Assembly (NCBI GenBank): GCA_027625915.1 | Contig: JANTQA010000051.1 | Location: forward strand, 6,448,501-6,512,500 | Direction of reading: 5' to 3' | From: Anaeramoeba flamelloides | Taxonomy: Eukaryota; Metamonada; Anaeramoebidae | Length of the DNA stretch: 64,000 nt | Shown: positions 1 to 10,789 of the stretch, piece by piece | Layout of the letters: the number at the start of each line of letters is the position of its first letter | Numbering within the stretch: position 1 is the stretch's first letter | The notes under the pieces: generated by a model | Database searches by the model: none | Told to the model about the DNA's origin: nothing | Seen by the model: only the letters and a program-made list of their open reading frames with translations | Made by a program: the position numbers and the translations under genes

Positions 1-654
1 TCTTTCCCGGACAATAAGATTTCAATCTTCTTTCAAAGAAAATAATTGTTTTTAAATAATTCAGAAATATGTTGAATTTTGAACTTTTCAAAAATGAGAA
101 AAATGGATCAGAATTTTTTAAAAAACAATAATTCATTTCTGAAAATAGTATTATTAGGAGTTTTGTCTTGTAGTAATCAGATTTTTACTTCGTTTTTTAA
201 TTTCAAATACTGTATTTTTTTTTTAAATTTTAGCTACAAATTCTACTGGAAGATTTTTTTAGTTTACTAGTCCCTTAAAAAAATCTCTTGAATTTTACAA
301 TGTCTTGAGACTTTTACAACACCTTTCCCCTTTAATAAAGGTTTGAAAGTGTTTTTAAGGGTTGTGAACTGTCTTCAAGAGTTTGAAAGTTTTGAAAGAC
401 ATAAAACTTCTATCAACGGATTGAATTTGTTTTGTTGAGGAAATGCAAAATTTTTTTCTTATCATTTTATTTTAACAAAATATAAAATCTCAAACAAATT
501 TTATGATCAAACTAATAATTACTCATTATAACAATACACTTGAATATATAATAAATGAGTTTTCTTAAAATGGGGTTGTTACCTTCACAATTTTAAATAG
601 TCAAAAAGAATAAAGAATAATTTTCTTTCTTATTGGTGATTGATCAAACAATAA
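1..654. other. AT-rich non-coding stretch with one repeat copy
   Basis: No open frame here looks like a gene. About 247-420 is a copy, in reverse orientation, of the sequence at about 14775-14930, described under its own entry. The rest is low-complexity A/T sequence. Confidence 0.6.
247..420 (-). repeat. Interspersed repeat, reverse copy (partner at 14775)
   Basis: Read on the minus strand, this stretch has the same blocks in the same order as 14775-14930: a segment with CTTTCAAAC and GAAGAC, then GGTGTTGTAWAAGTCTC, then a tail TTTTTTTAAGG. The two copies have diverged and lie in opposite orientation 14 kb apart, as expected of an old transposed element. The minus-strand tail contains TTAAGGGACTAG, like the ends of the TTAA-flanked element near 9.9 kb. 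Confidence 0.5.
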
Positions 655-870
655 CCTCTAAGCTTCAATCGTGTTTTCTGTCCAATAAAAAGAAACTCAA
701 AGAAGAAGAAAAAGAAAAAGAAGGCAACAATTGTACAAAAAATCTTAATAATTGGTGATCATCTAACAAGGATGTTGAAAAATCTTTTGAAAAGTTATCC
801 GACTCCTTTTAGCTTTCTGAGAATATTGGAAATGTACTTTCACCCAAGAACACATTCTTTAAAGAATGGG
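655..870 (+). CDS. Possible exon of a PPP4R2-like protein, perhaps decayed
   Basis: The frame 655-870 is open for about 71 codons. From Met at 772 it reads like the core of protein phosphatase 4 regulatory subunit 2: a helix, then PTPFSFLRILEMYF, then HPRTHSLKNG. In PPP4R2 proteins the equivalent stretch is PPFT-x-QRLCE followed by an Arg/Pro-containing turn. The frame closes at a TGA. A GT (GTGAAG) just before it could be a donor site. No flanking exons were found and a long Lys run precedes the match, so this may be a single exon or a pseudogene fragment. The family call rests on a short motif only. Confidence 0.35.
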
Positions 871-1719
871 TGAAGTGTTGGTTGTTTTAGAAGCTAATTA
901 TTCAAGGTAATTTCCAACACCACGATAAACTGAAAAAATATTTATTTCTATTTATTTCTTATTGTTGTTGATCTTAAAGGATCGATAGGTTTGACAACCA
1001 AACCAAATGAAAATACAACAAAAGTCCTGGATCTGATCCTTGATTGAATCAAGTATCTTTTTTGTTGTTTTTTAAAAGAATAACTTTTATTTCCCTAATC
1101 TATTTTTGTGAAAACATTTCTTTGTAAAAATATTTCCCAATTAGCCCAAAAACCCATCAACTATTATATCGCGATTACTTTTTAACCAAGATATATTGAG
1201 ATTTACCACTATTTTTTTAAATAATTATCGAGATTTTTGATATTACTAAATAATTTTTTTGATAAAAACTATTTCCCATAAGAGAGGACTTGATGATAGC
1301 TAGGCTTAATTCACGATAAAGTTCTCACAATTAATATTTTCAAAAATGGGAAAATGAACTAAATTTGTAAAAGAATGTTTCTTATAATTTTTTCAAATAA
1401 ATTATCCTCCTTATTTTTTTACCTGTTTCAAAATAAAAAAAAATTTAAAAATTTGAGCAAAATATCTACTCTTTTTTTATTCTTACATTTTTTAAGACAG
1501 ATTTCATTTTCTAGAAATATCAATTATCAGTGTGTTAATCTTTCATTGTGTGTTGTTTGTTAATGATAGTTTACAACATTTCAAAGCTATATTGTAAAAA
1601 AATCAAAAAACGTGAAACACACCTAATAAATAGCACTTTTAAAGCTAAATGATCGTATTGCCAATAATTTTTGACAATTGTGTTACTTTGAATTATTGGC
1701 ATGTCTCCACAAACAATTA
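871..1719. other. Non-coding AT-rich stretch
   Basis: Nothing recognised. Short open frames here (for example near 1375-1563) are Phe/Leu/Lys-rich products of T and A runs and show no domain. Confidence 0.6.
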
Positions 1720-2755
1720 AGCTGTTCCAACCCTAGCGAAAATTATGAAGACATAGAAATTGGTTGTCTATTATAAAATTTGTGTTTTATGAAATATAAA
1801 ATTCAATTTCTATCAAAAGATAAAAATTTCAACTTCTCTTACTTCATTAGAGTTTTTTCTTTTTTTGTAAAAACAAATGATAAAAATTAACTTTTCTCAT
1901 GATAATAAAGCACTGAAATCACAGAAACCATGAAAACTTGAAAGTATTTTTCGATCATTGATTTTAAATTGTAAAAACCTGAGATTTTAATGATTTTGGA
2001 AATTGAAGATCCACATTAATGTAAGTTTTTTGAATGAATTTGTTTGTCAATTTATAAAACCAAAGGAACCAAAAAATGCATAACTTCATTTTAATCTTGT
2101 ATTACAGCCGTTCCAAACCTACTGTGAAATTTGACAGAAATAGCAATCGACTTTTTGTCTCAGTTAAATACAAAAAAAAAATCTTCGGATAAACACTATC
2201 ATATACATTTTATGGTTTGACATAGGTTTTTTAAAAAAATTTCTTATTTGAATGACTGAGAAAAAAAACTTGTTGTTTTTTGATGAAATAAATTCAAAAA
2301 TTCAAAACAAAGCTTCCAAAGATCGAAGATCAAATTTGATGCTTTCTTTAAAATGGTCTCGCCTTTTGATTTTAAGGTATTTAGAAATTAAGGATCCACC
2401 AAAAACATGAAAATTTTTATAAATTATGAATCATTCAGAAAGTTTTGAAGCAAAAATTCAAATTTTAATATTTTCTCTATTGGAAATTTTTGTTCTATTA
2501 TAAAATTTCACGGTTTGTAATGTGTTATCACATAACCATAAAATCCTGTCATAAAAAGTAAAGTATGATAAAGAAAATGAATTTTCTGTTTATCATCGAT
2601 TTCACGGTAGGGTTGGAACGGCTGTATAAATTTTACAGTTTATGATGTCCTTTAATAACCCTTTTACGGTTTGTTGTACAAAAAAAATTTCATGAATAGA
2701 AAATCAATTTCTATGGTCTTATAAATTTTCAAAGTAGGACTGGTTGGAACGGCTG
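1720..2755. mobile_element. Outer MITE copy (family A) carrying a nested insertion
   Basis: The left end (GCTGTTCCAACCCTAGCGAAA from 1721) and the right end (reverse complement of TGGTTGGAACGGCTG ending at 2755) are imperfect terminal inverted repeats, each with a further match around AGAAATTG. TA dinucleotides flank the ends, as in Tc1/mariner-type elements. A second, better preserved copy of the same end type (2105-2624) sits inside. No transposase frame is present, so it is a non-autonomous element. Confidence 0.65.
2105..2624 (-). mobile_element. Inner MITE (family A), about 520 bp
   Basis: It begins CAGCCGTTCCAAACCTACTG and ends with CGGTAGGGTTGGAACGGCTG, flanked by TA on both sides. 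Its whole interior matches, in reverse complement, the element at 24559-25079, which has nearly the same length (521 bp). It has no coding capacity. TA duplication and CAG/CTG ends point to Tc1/mariner-type mobilisation in trans. It sits inside an older relative. Confidence 0.85.
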
Positions 2756-4743
2756 TATTGATTAGTACAAAGGGGGTGTGATTTTGTCTTATTTTTTTTT
2801 TTTTGGTTATTTTTGTTTTTCCTTGAATTAAATCTCCCCACGATAACTAAGAGGATAGTTTCACCACAAATTGTTTTTGGAACAACATGATCCATTCCAA
2901 ACACACTTTACATTTTTTTGGGCTTTTTTGATAAAAATTTTTTTGTTTGGATTGTTTCTCTCAAAACCCAATTTGTTGTATCAATGTAAATTGGGTTGGG
3001 TTTGTGTGGGAAAAGTTTTGAAGAATTTTTCATATAAAGATCTTTTGGAAATTAAATTTGCAAAAACTAGTCAGTTTTTTGTTTTTAAACAAAACTATTG
3101 TGTTTGTTGGTTGAGAAAAAATGATTTTTCAATTTTTGAGGAAATGGGAATTTTAGTGGATTTAATACAATACCAAATCAATTACCGTGGCCATTATTCA
3201 AAAATCTCTTTGTTTTTAAAATAACAAAGAACTAGTTATTCAAAATTTTCACTTTTCTCCTTTTTGACCTTCTATATCATTTTTTAAAACCTTCTAAGCT
3301 TAGCCCACAAACGAAAAAAAAAAACATAAAAAGCCCTCTACAAGGTGTCAAGTTTTTATAAAATGACATTGATGGAAATTTTCTCAAAAAGTCGATTTTT
3401 GCCAACCTTCTTATTCCTTTTATGATGCCACAGAAATCACAGAAACCGAAGAAATCACATAAATCACAGAAGCAACGAGGTTGAAAATTTTAGAAAAAAT
3501 TTGTCATTTTTTCCTTCTTGGATCTCACTGAATAAAAATTTTTGAGATTTACATACCATCAAAACCTGATAAGAACACACAATACTTTGAATTTCAATTA
3601 CAAGGGTAGTTGTTAACAAGAGCTTTTTTAAAAAAATCAAAATCAACTACTTTTCCCTTAAGGGAGTAAGTGAATTAAACAAATTTTAAGTTCCACAGTT
3701 TATTCGAATCTGAATCATTAAAATCCTTTCTTTAACTAAATATATTAATATTAGGGGTTAAATAAAAAGGAGAGTGTCCTAGTATAAACAATTTATATAC
3801 CAATTAAAAAATGGAAATCAAAATAATTAAAAAATTGAGCTTGAAAAAATAAAAAAAAAACATTTATTTATTGATCTTTTCTGTTTACATTTGATACAAT
3901 TACTTTCTTCTTTACTTGGTTTTCTTTTTAATTTCTTAGGTTAAAAACTCATATTTGAAAAATTTTTGAGAAACAAATTACTTTTTATTTCTAAAGAATT
4001 CCCAAAAATCAATTTTCAAAATCCCATTTTTTCATTTAATTCACCTAATTCTTGATTGGGTTTCAGAAAATAGGATATTTTTTAAAATCTCTCTGAAAGA
4101 AATATCGATTCAATGGATGAATTCGATTGATTTTAAAATTATTTATTTTCCTAATAAATTGAAAACCAAAATAACCATTTGGGAAAAAAAGTGAAACATG
4201 TTTTTAAATTGTTAATTATGCTGAAAATTACATAAATCCCAAAAACTGGAAATACAACATAATTACAATTAAAAAAAAAAAAAAAAAAAAAAAATAGTAA
4301 AGTTATTCTAAAAAAAAGAGTATCATAAGTTTTAAAAAACGTTACCCGGAATATTTAAAATAATGAACCAAACTTTTAAATAACACGATTTAAGTGCTAT
4401 ACAAAATATGAAAAAAATGTTAAAGGTTAACTTAATGCTGTACTAATATTTTGCTTTGTTTGTTACTAAAGCTGAATAAAATTTATTCAAAATCCAACCA
4501 AAAAAGAACATTTACAATCTAACCTAATAAATTTTTATTCAAAATAAAATTCAAATCAATTAATCTTTATTCCAGAAGAGTGATCTTTAAAAATGTGATT
4601 GATAGTTTTGTTTTTAAAGCTAAGAACAAAGTTGTTTTGGTTAATGACGTATAGGGGATTTCAATTCTATTGGATCTTTGGATTTTTTTTAATTTATTCT
4701 ATTTCAAAAAAAAGGATAATAATTCCAAATTAATTAAAATAAT
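2756..4743. other. Intergenic stretch with simple repeats and a family D end
   Basis: The frame 2871-3224 stays open for 118 codons but opens with TTG, matches no family I know and abuts a transposon, so I do not call it a gene. A degenerate array of the 9-mer TCACAGAAA lies at 3429-3472. At about 4174-4240 there is a lone copy of the family D end (CCATTTGGGAAAAAAAGTG). An A run of about 25 lies near 4270. The remainder is low complexity. Confidence 0.55.
3429..3472 (-). repeat. Degenerate (TTTCTGTGA)n array
   Basis: On the minus strand this is a short, partly decayed run of the 9-bp unit TTTCTGTGA. The same unit forms cleaner arrays at 19209, 51133 and 62926. Confidence 0.7.
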
Positions 4744-5886
4744 TTGAATTATCTAAATAACAATAACAATAAATATAAATCCCAACATAAAAGAAACCTT
4801 TCAAATGAAACATTTACCTTATTAGAAGATTTGGTCAATCAACATACACAATTGTCATCGGTAAATTTGGACTCTGATGTAATTATTGATGAAAATATAG
4901 ATGAAATGAATGAGGAAACTCAAGAGAGCAATAACTCTTGCCAACTTGAAACAAACCAAGAAGAGACGAAGAAAAAAGAGTATATCAGAGAAAAGGACAA
5001 AATATTATTAATGAAGGAAAAAGAAACAGATATCACTGAAAAAATTTCTGATGGGATCAATTCGACAGGAGAATTTATAGGTCAATCATTGGTTAACGGT
5101 GCATCATTTCTTTCAAATTTTGCGATTCAGCCATTTGGGAATTTTCTCAAAAAGAAGATTAAAGAACCTGAACCCGAGAAAGAAAAAAAAATCAGTGAAG
5201 GAACAAAAGAGAATTTCAAAAAAGCACGAGAATTTTCCGAAGATCTTGTCCAAACTTCAAAAGAAATGACAAACACGGCTTTAGACTTTTCAAAAACATG
5301 CTATGATAATATTGTTTCATTTTTGGATGGAGGGGAAAAGGAAGAAAAGAAAGAGGAGAAGAACAAAGAAAAGGAAACAAATAACATTTTAAAAATTGCA
5401 GGATCGTCAATTAGTGCGGTCACAAAAGTCATTGAAGGGGCACTGGATGCAGGATCGATACTTGTCAATTCAAGCCTTGAATCAACTACCAATGTACTTG
5501 AAAAAAAATTTGGAAGCGATGTCGGTGAGGTCGCAAAAGAAATTTCATCTTCAATCACAAATTTGGTTACAACCAGCAACGAATTTAAAAAAATTCAAAC
5601 CAGAGTTATACGAACAGTTATCTTGAAAGAAAGACCAAAACAATTATTAAAAGAATTTATTTCGCAGTCAAATGAACAAATAAATGAAAAGGAATATGAA
5701 TATAAGGATGAGGATGAATATGAATATGAGGATGAAGATCAAGATCAAGATGAAGATGAAGATGAGTTTGAGGACGATGACTTTGTGAATGAAAAGGATG
5801 AACAAAATGAAGAAAATAAAGAGTTTGTTCAAATAAAATTAGCGAGTGATTCAGAAGAGGAAGTAATAGAAGATATACTAATATAA
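4744..5886 (+). CDS. Spartin/senescence-domain protein (ERD7/SPG20-like), start uncertain
   Basis: About 380 codons. The middle (residues about 95-300) reads like the senescence domain of spartin and plant ERD7: a Gly/Ala-rich amphipathic opening with ISDGINSTGEFIGQSLV, a second helical block, then ISAVTKVIEGALDAGSILV and KFGSDVGEVAKEISSSI, where spartin has its KYG-x-x-AGE block. In that family the domain binds lipid droplets and membranes. No MIT domain is visible at the N terminus. The C-terminal 70 residues are Glu/Asp/Tyr-rich and strongly acidic. The frame opens at a TTG (4744) just after an in-frame TAA; the first in-frame ATG is 4906 (codon 55). So either translation starts at 4906 or an upstream exon is missing. 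Family call fairly good; start poor. Confidence 0.7.
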   Translation: MNYLNNNNNKYKSQHKRNLSNETFTLLEDLVNQHTQLSSVNLDSDVIIDENIDEMNEETQESNNSCQLETNQEETKKKEYIREKDKILLMKEKETDITEKISDGINSTGEFIGQSLVNGASFLSNFAIQPFGNFLKKKIKEPEPEKEKKISEGTKENFKKAREFSEDLVQTSKEMTNTALDFSKTCYDNIVSFLDGGEKEEKKEEKNKEKETNNILKIAGSSISAVTKVIEGALDAGSILVNSSLESTTNVLEKKFGSDVGEVAKEISSSITNLVTTSNEFKKIQTRVIRTVILKERPKQLLKEFISQSNEQINEKEYEYKDEDEYEYEDEDQDQDEDEDEFEDDDFVNEKDEQNEENKEFVQIKLASDSEEEVIEDILI

Positions 5887-6168
5887 ATTTATTGATTTTC
5901 TATTTTTTTTTTATTCATTATGTTTTTTTTTCTTAAACTTTTGACCAAAAATAAAGTTTATAGGTTAAATGAATATTTCCACTCTCTTTCTTTCTTCTTA
6001 TATTAAATAAAATCTAATTCTTAATATTAAATTTATTTACTTTTTTAATCCAATATAAGAATATTAAAATAACCAAAGATTGAAAATATCATTATTTTTA
6101 CAATTATAATAACTTGTTTTACCTTTTCCTCAGAAAACAACATTTCCTCCACAGTAGAGAATATTTCA
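5887..6168. other. 3' flank, AT-rich
   Basis: T-rich sequence follows the TAA of the spartin-like gene. It holds no recognisable gene. The motif TTAAGGGGCTAG at 6169 resembles the ends of the TTAA-flanked element at 9918-10091. Confidence 0.5.
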
Positions 6169-6210
6169 TTAAGGGGCTAGGCTAGCTACGACAAGCACCA
6201 AGATTCGAGT

Positions 6211-6399
6211 ATGTTGTTTTTAATTGCAAATTCAATTCGTGTTCATGGGATCAAATGCATCAAAATATTCTTAAAATTTGAATTAGAGAAACTTAAAAAT
6301 GATTATAAAAATAAAGAATTTTTTAGTGTGAAAATTAATATTAAAAAATGCTTTGATATGATTAGTCATATATTAGTAAACGATGCTCTTGGTAAATAA
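6211..6399 (+). pseudogene. Reverse transcriptase relic, 5' part (motif A)
   Basis: The translated frame contains EFFSVKINIKKCFDMISH, which matches reverse-transcriptase motif A as seen in LINE-type elements (KIDIKKAFD-x-ISH). The first Asp of the canonical pair has become Asn. The frame stops at 6399 where another repeat begins. The matching downstream motifs resume at about 7029, so one RT gene has been split. No intact ORF remains, so it is a dead retrotransposon fragment. Confidence 0.6.
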
Positions 6400-7024
6400 A
6401 CTATTTTTCAAAAATTTTGACTAACTATATAATGTTAATGGGAGTTGTTTTGAGGTTTATTCCAGTATTTTTAAAATAAATAGTTGCAAATTTTTGGATC
6501 AGAATAATTTTTTCTATTTTTGCAATATTTTGTTTTTGTTTTTTCAAATTTTTGTTTTTCTTTTGTTTTTCTTTTTCAAATTTTTCTTTTTCTTTTATTT
6601 TTTTTTTGCAAAAGATTTCTTTTTTTTTTTCTTTTGTTTTTTCATTTTTCTTTTTTTTTTGCAAAAGATCATGTGGAAAAAACAAAGATCTTCGAAAAGG
6701 TCAACAATTACTAAGAAAATTTAGACTGTGTGATGTCTCTTAAAATGTTCAAAAATTCTTAACAAAAAATCCTCTTGTTCAACTTTTTTTCAGTTAAAGT
6801 TCAGTAAGAAAAAATCTGTAATACTCTTTTCAAAAATTGTGACTCACTTTTTTTTAGTTTTTGGTTTTATTTTTTTTAATAATTAAAACATCAGGCTTTT
6901 ATAGATTTAGATTGATTTAAAAATGAATCACAAATCAGATTTGATTATTTATTGTTCTTGAATACTAAAGGCAATATATTTTCGCTTTCAATTTATAATT
7001 TCTGGTGAGTCACAATTTTTGAAA
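6400..7024. mobile_element. Element inserted in the RT relic; second copy near 23.6 kb
   Basis: Its left edge CTATTTTTCAAAAATTTTGA and its right edge (reverse complement CCATTTCAAAAATTGTGACT) form imperfect terminal inverted repeats. The left half and internal landmarks recur at about 23605-24060, for example TCAAAAATTGTGACTCACTT followed by TTTTTTTTAGTTTTTGGTTT. It separates RT motif A from motif B. The inner part is T-rich and encodes only Phe-rich nonsense frames. Confidence 0.55.
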
Positions 7025-8130
7025 TGGTGTTTACATTAGAAAGGAAGAAAACATAATATGTCTAAAAAATTATTATCCAAAAGTTGGATTAGGAGTTTAT
7101 CAAGGGGACATTATATTGCCTTTATTATTTGGATTTATTGTTATTATTTTTTTTTAGAGAAAATAAATCATCTGGCAAAATATACCCAGATTTTTTTTTC
7201 AGATGCTTTGATTTTGATAATTGAGGTACTAATTTCAGAAATTGAAAAGGAAAGTAAAGAGTAATTTATAAAATTATTCAGGAATTTGGAATGAACTCAA
7301 ATATTGATAAAACCTTAAAATCAAGCCAATTATCAAAAATTAAATATTTAGGAATCTTATTAGAAATAAAAAAAAATACAAAAAAAATTTGAAAAAGTAA
7401 AGGATAGTTTTAAAACAATGAAAAAAATTATTTAAACAACAAAAAAAACTATTCACTGGGGTAAAATTACAAATGTTTAAATCAGTACGTATATACCAAT
7501 TATTTTATGGACCAGTAATTTTTAATCTAAATCCGAGTAGATTTTGACTCTATTGATGTTTGGATAAATAAAAAAATTACAAAATTTTAAAAAATCAATT
7601 CAAATTCCAAAGGAACAATTTATAAAAACGGAGTTAAAAACTTCAATAAGTCAAAATTTAAATATATGAAAGAGGATTTAAACCCATAAAAGATTTTAGA
7701 AATTCCACAGGTTGAACAAATTTCAGACCAATTAATTATTTTCTCAAAAAAAGATAGAAATATTTTATTGGGAAATAGAAAATTTAACATTTTTAAATGC
7801 AGACCAAAATAGTTTCAAATAAAATTAATTATAAATTGTTCTGGGTGGAAAATTCAAGAATATTTAAAAATTATTTAGGTAGAATATCAGAAAACTAACA
7901 AAAAAAAATATTTAAAATGTATTTGTTCAACATCCATTTTCAAAGACAGTAATTCCACAAATTCCCCAAACAGTTATCATATGTTTATGATAAAAATAAA
8001 TTAAAAAAAAAATCTACAACATATGTAAAAATCATCTCAATCTGGAAATTATAGATGATATTCATCATTTTTACTAATATTGTCCATTCTATAAAAACAC
8101 TCGAAAAGTAAGGATTTTACGATTAATTCA
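7025..8130 (+). pseudogene. Reverse transcriptase relic, 3' part (motifs B, C, thumb)
   Basis: Three frames together show successive RT landmarks: GVYQGDIILPLLFG at 7092 (motif B, normally GVPQG-x-x-LSPLLF), FSDALILII near 7197 (motif C, in place of ADD), IKYLGILLE near 7338 (thumb) and FKSVRIYQLFYGPVIF near 7475, typical of the region after RT in LINEs. A Cys-Pro-rich tail near 8080 may be the remains of the C-terminal zinc finger. Frameshifts and stops between the motifs show it is dead. With 6211-6399 it formed one non-LTR retrotransposon ORF2. Confidence 0.65.
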
Positions 8131-9913
8131 AATAAAAAAAAAGTAATAAGCAACTAAAGAATTAATATCATTGATATTATAAAAATAAAGACTCATTAGT
8201 GATTTTATCATTATTCAATGATAAAAATAATTAGGAATCTTTATTTAGATTTCTAAATTTTAGTTTAGTAATTAGAGAAGTGCTGTCAAGTAATGTAGTT
8301 TTACCATTATTTTTTTATTTTCAGAAATTTAAAGAAAATTTTAGAAAATTTCTTCTTATTTCAGGAATACGGTCAAAAACTTACAACTTTTTTTCAAAAT
8401 TCAAAAGAATTGAGAAAAAACAAAGATATTGTGAAATTCTTTGAAATTTTTGAGAAGTAAACCAGGATTTTTAGATGTTTTCGTTTTTGATCTGTAAAAT
8501 CTGTAGATTTTTGAAATAAAACAGAAAACTCAAGAAAACCTAACCAAAAGTGTCCAAGATTTTTTTTTACTTTTTGAAATATACCGAAAATTTATTAAAA
8601 TTTTCTGTTTATTTCATAAAGTTAAAAAAAAAAAGTAAATCGAAAAAAACAAACAGCTAGTTTTTTTTAATTTAAGAACTAAATAGGAAATTTATTGAAG
8701 TTTATTTTAATTTCTAAAAATAAACAAAAAAAATGAATGTACGAGGAAATTAATTTCCTCCCTATAAAATATCAAAAAATAATACTGAAATTATTTTACA
8801 TTCTTTTTAGGTTGATATAAAAAGTACTTATTAATAAATCAATGAAAATCTATTGATTTATTATACTAAACGGAAATACAGGTAATTTTAAATACTTCTC
8901 ACCCTTTAAATATTGAACTAGCCTACATAATTAAAGGGGAATTTTTTTTACTTTGTTTTCCTTTTCTTTTTTGAATTTACAAATAAGAAACTTTTCAAAT
9001 TCCTAGATAGTGATTTATCTCTTTTTTTTTTTTCCACAATATTTTCTTATCAAACATTATTTTTCTAGGATTCAATAAAAAATAAATAAGTTAAATGAAC
9101 AATATTTCAGTATTGAAAAAAAGATTATTAAGGGAGTAATATTTTTTAATAATAAAATGAAATATTGTTAATATTCCAGAAAGAAAATTTTTTTATTTAT
9201 GTTTCGATTTATGAAATGGAGAAGTTAACTCCATCTAAACAATTTATTATTTTGACTCACTCTTTGAAATGGAAAATATGTATTTTTCCAATATATATAT
9301 ATAAAAAGTAAGCAAATTTTTTTTTATTAACAGTTAGGTTTATTCTTGAAAATGGGGTAACATATTTTTCGTTTTTTATTTGAAAATATTGATTTCGAAA
9401 GAAAAATATTTTTTTTTTTTGTATTTTTAATAATTAATATTTCAATTCAAATATCAAACAATAAAACAAAGAGAAGTAATGGTGGTTAAATAAATGGATT
9501 TTTGATAGAAGCTTGACAAAATTTTTCAATTAAATTGAGATCAATTAATCAAATTTTTTTTATTCTTGTAGGTTTTTAAAAAAGTTTTTCTGATTTTCAA
9601 ATTTCCTAAAAAAAAATTTGAAAAAAAATCTTTCAATCAATTGTTTGGTCTTTTTCACAAGAATTATTATAGCAATTTAAATCATTTTTGTCAGAAATAA
9701 AATTGATTTTGAATTTTGAGGATAGAATTACTATTTTCCCAAATTTCTTGAAGAAAACTTTATTTTGAAAAAGTGAATTTCATCTTAGAACAAAAACACA
9801 ATTTCCGAAGTAAAATTTTAAAATGGGTTTAAAACTTGATGACTATTTAACTATCCTTCTGAAAACAATACAATTATTTTTCAGATTCCTTCAATAAATC
9901 ATTTTTTTTTTCG
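8131..9913. other. Non-coding, repeat-rich AT stretch
   Basis: No gene recognised. About 8530-8720 contains inverted-repeat material with long A and T arms, similar to the hairpins at 59793 and 62010. A copy of TTAAGGGAGTAA, also seen at 3657 and 56192, lies near 9129. A short TA run lies near 9290. Confidence 0.5.
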
Positions 9914-9917
9914 TTAA

Positions 9918-10091
9918 GGAACTAGTCTCTATTATTTTTTTTTTTTTTGTCACAAAATCTAAATAAGGATTACTTATCTTGAACTAAGCTTAATATGTAA
10001 ATAAACAGGGTTTTCAAATCTAAGTAATTTGCAAAAAATTTTCTCAGCCCCTATTAAATTTAGGTAAAAAAATTTAATAGAGACTAGCCCC
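9918..10091. mobile_element. Short MITE flanked by TTAA
   Basis: It starts GGAACTAGTCTCTATTA and ends TAATAGAGACTAGCCCC, a terminal inverted repeat of about 17 bp, with TTAA directly outside each end (9914-9917 and 10092-10095). A TTAA target duplication is the signature of piggyBac-type elements. At 174 bp it cannot encode a transposase. Confidence 0.7.
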
Positions 10092-10095
10092 TTAA

Positions 10096-10789
10096 CTAAA
10101 AGAATTATCTCCAAAAAGATAAAAAATCTTTATATAAAGATTCCTGACAACAAAGACTTTGTATTGTATAATACTGATGTAAATGATAATAAAAAGGGTT
10201 ATAAACTTGTATTAATGTATGAAATAAAATGAATCTAAATCTTTTCTTATTCAGAAAAAAAGGAAAAATAAAAATGATCACATATAAAAAAACTAATTTT
10301 CTTATATGGGTTTCTTAGTCGATCAGAATTTTTTGAAACTTGGCATATACAAAATTTGTAATCAGAGAATATCACCAATAACATATTTTAGAATTTTCCC
10401 TTGTTGTCTTTGAGCACTGATCCCTTAACTTCACAATTGATCTAATTTAAATTTCATCAGGCAAAATTCGTAAAAAAAAAATGATTGAATCAAAAAACAA
10501 TCTACGAAGTCAATTTTCCTTTGTTTCTTGTTTCTGTTTCTCATTTTATTCAGCAAAAGGCCAAGACAATTTCTGTTCTTGAAAATCTCTTGCTTTTATT
10601 CTTTTCATGTTAGATCAAAATGACAAAATAGAAATAAAACTCTTTAAATCCAATCGAGCTTCTTTAATATCAGTTTTTTTGTTGAAATAACCCCTTCACA
10701 AAAACAATTAATCACCTAAAGCCCAATTTAAATTCATTTTTTTAACATTCATAACTTTTTTCGATCAAAATCTTCTATCTTTTTGAACG
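10096..10789. other. Upstream flank of the acetyltransferase gene
   Basis: AT-rich sequence with no open frame of note and no repeat that I can match elsewhere. It should hold the promoter of the following gene, but I see no defined element. Confidence 0.5.

Noticed and set aside
2871-3224. 118-codon plus-strand frame next to a MITE
   Set aside because: It opens with TTG, has Phe/Leu-rich ends, shows no domain and borders transposon sequence; too weak for a gene call.
6425-6743. Overlapping Phe-rich and Lys-rich frames on both strands
   Set aside because: Pure products of a T-rich tract inside the inserted element.
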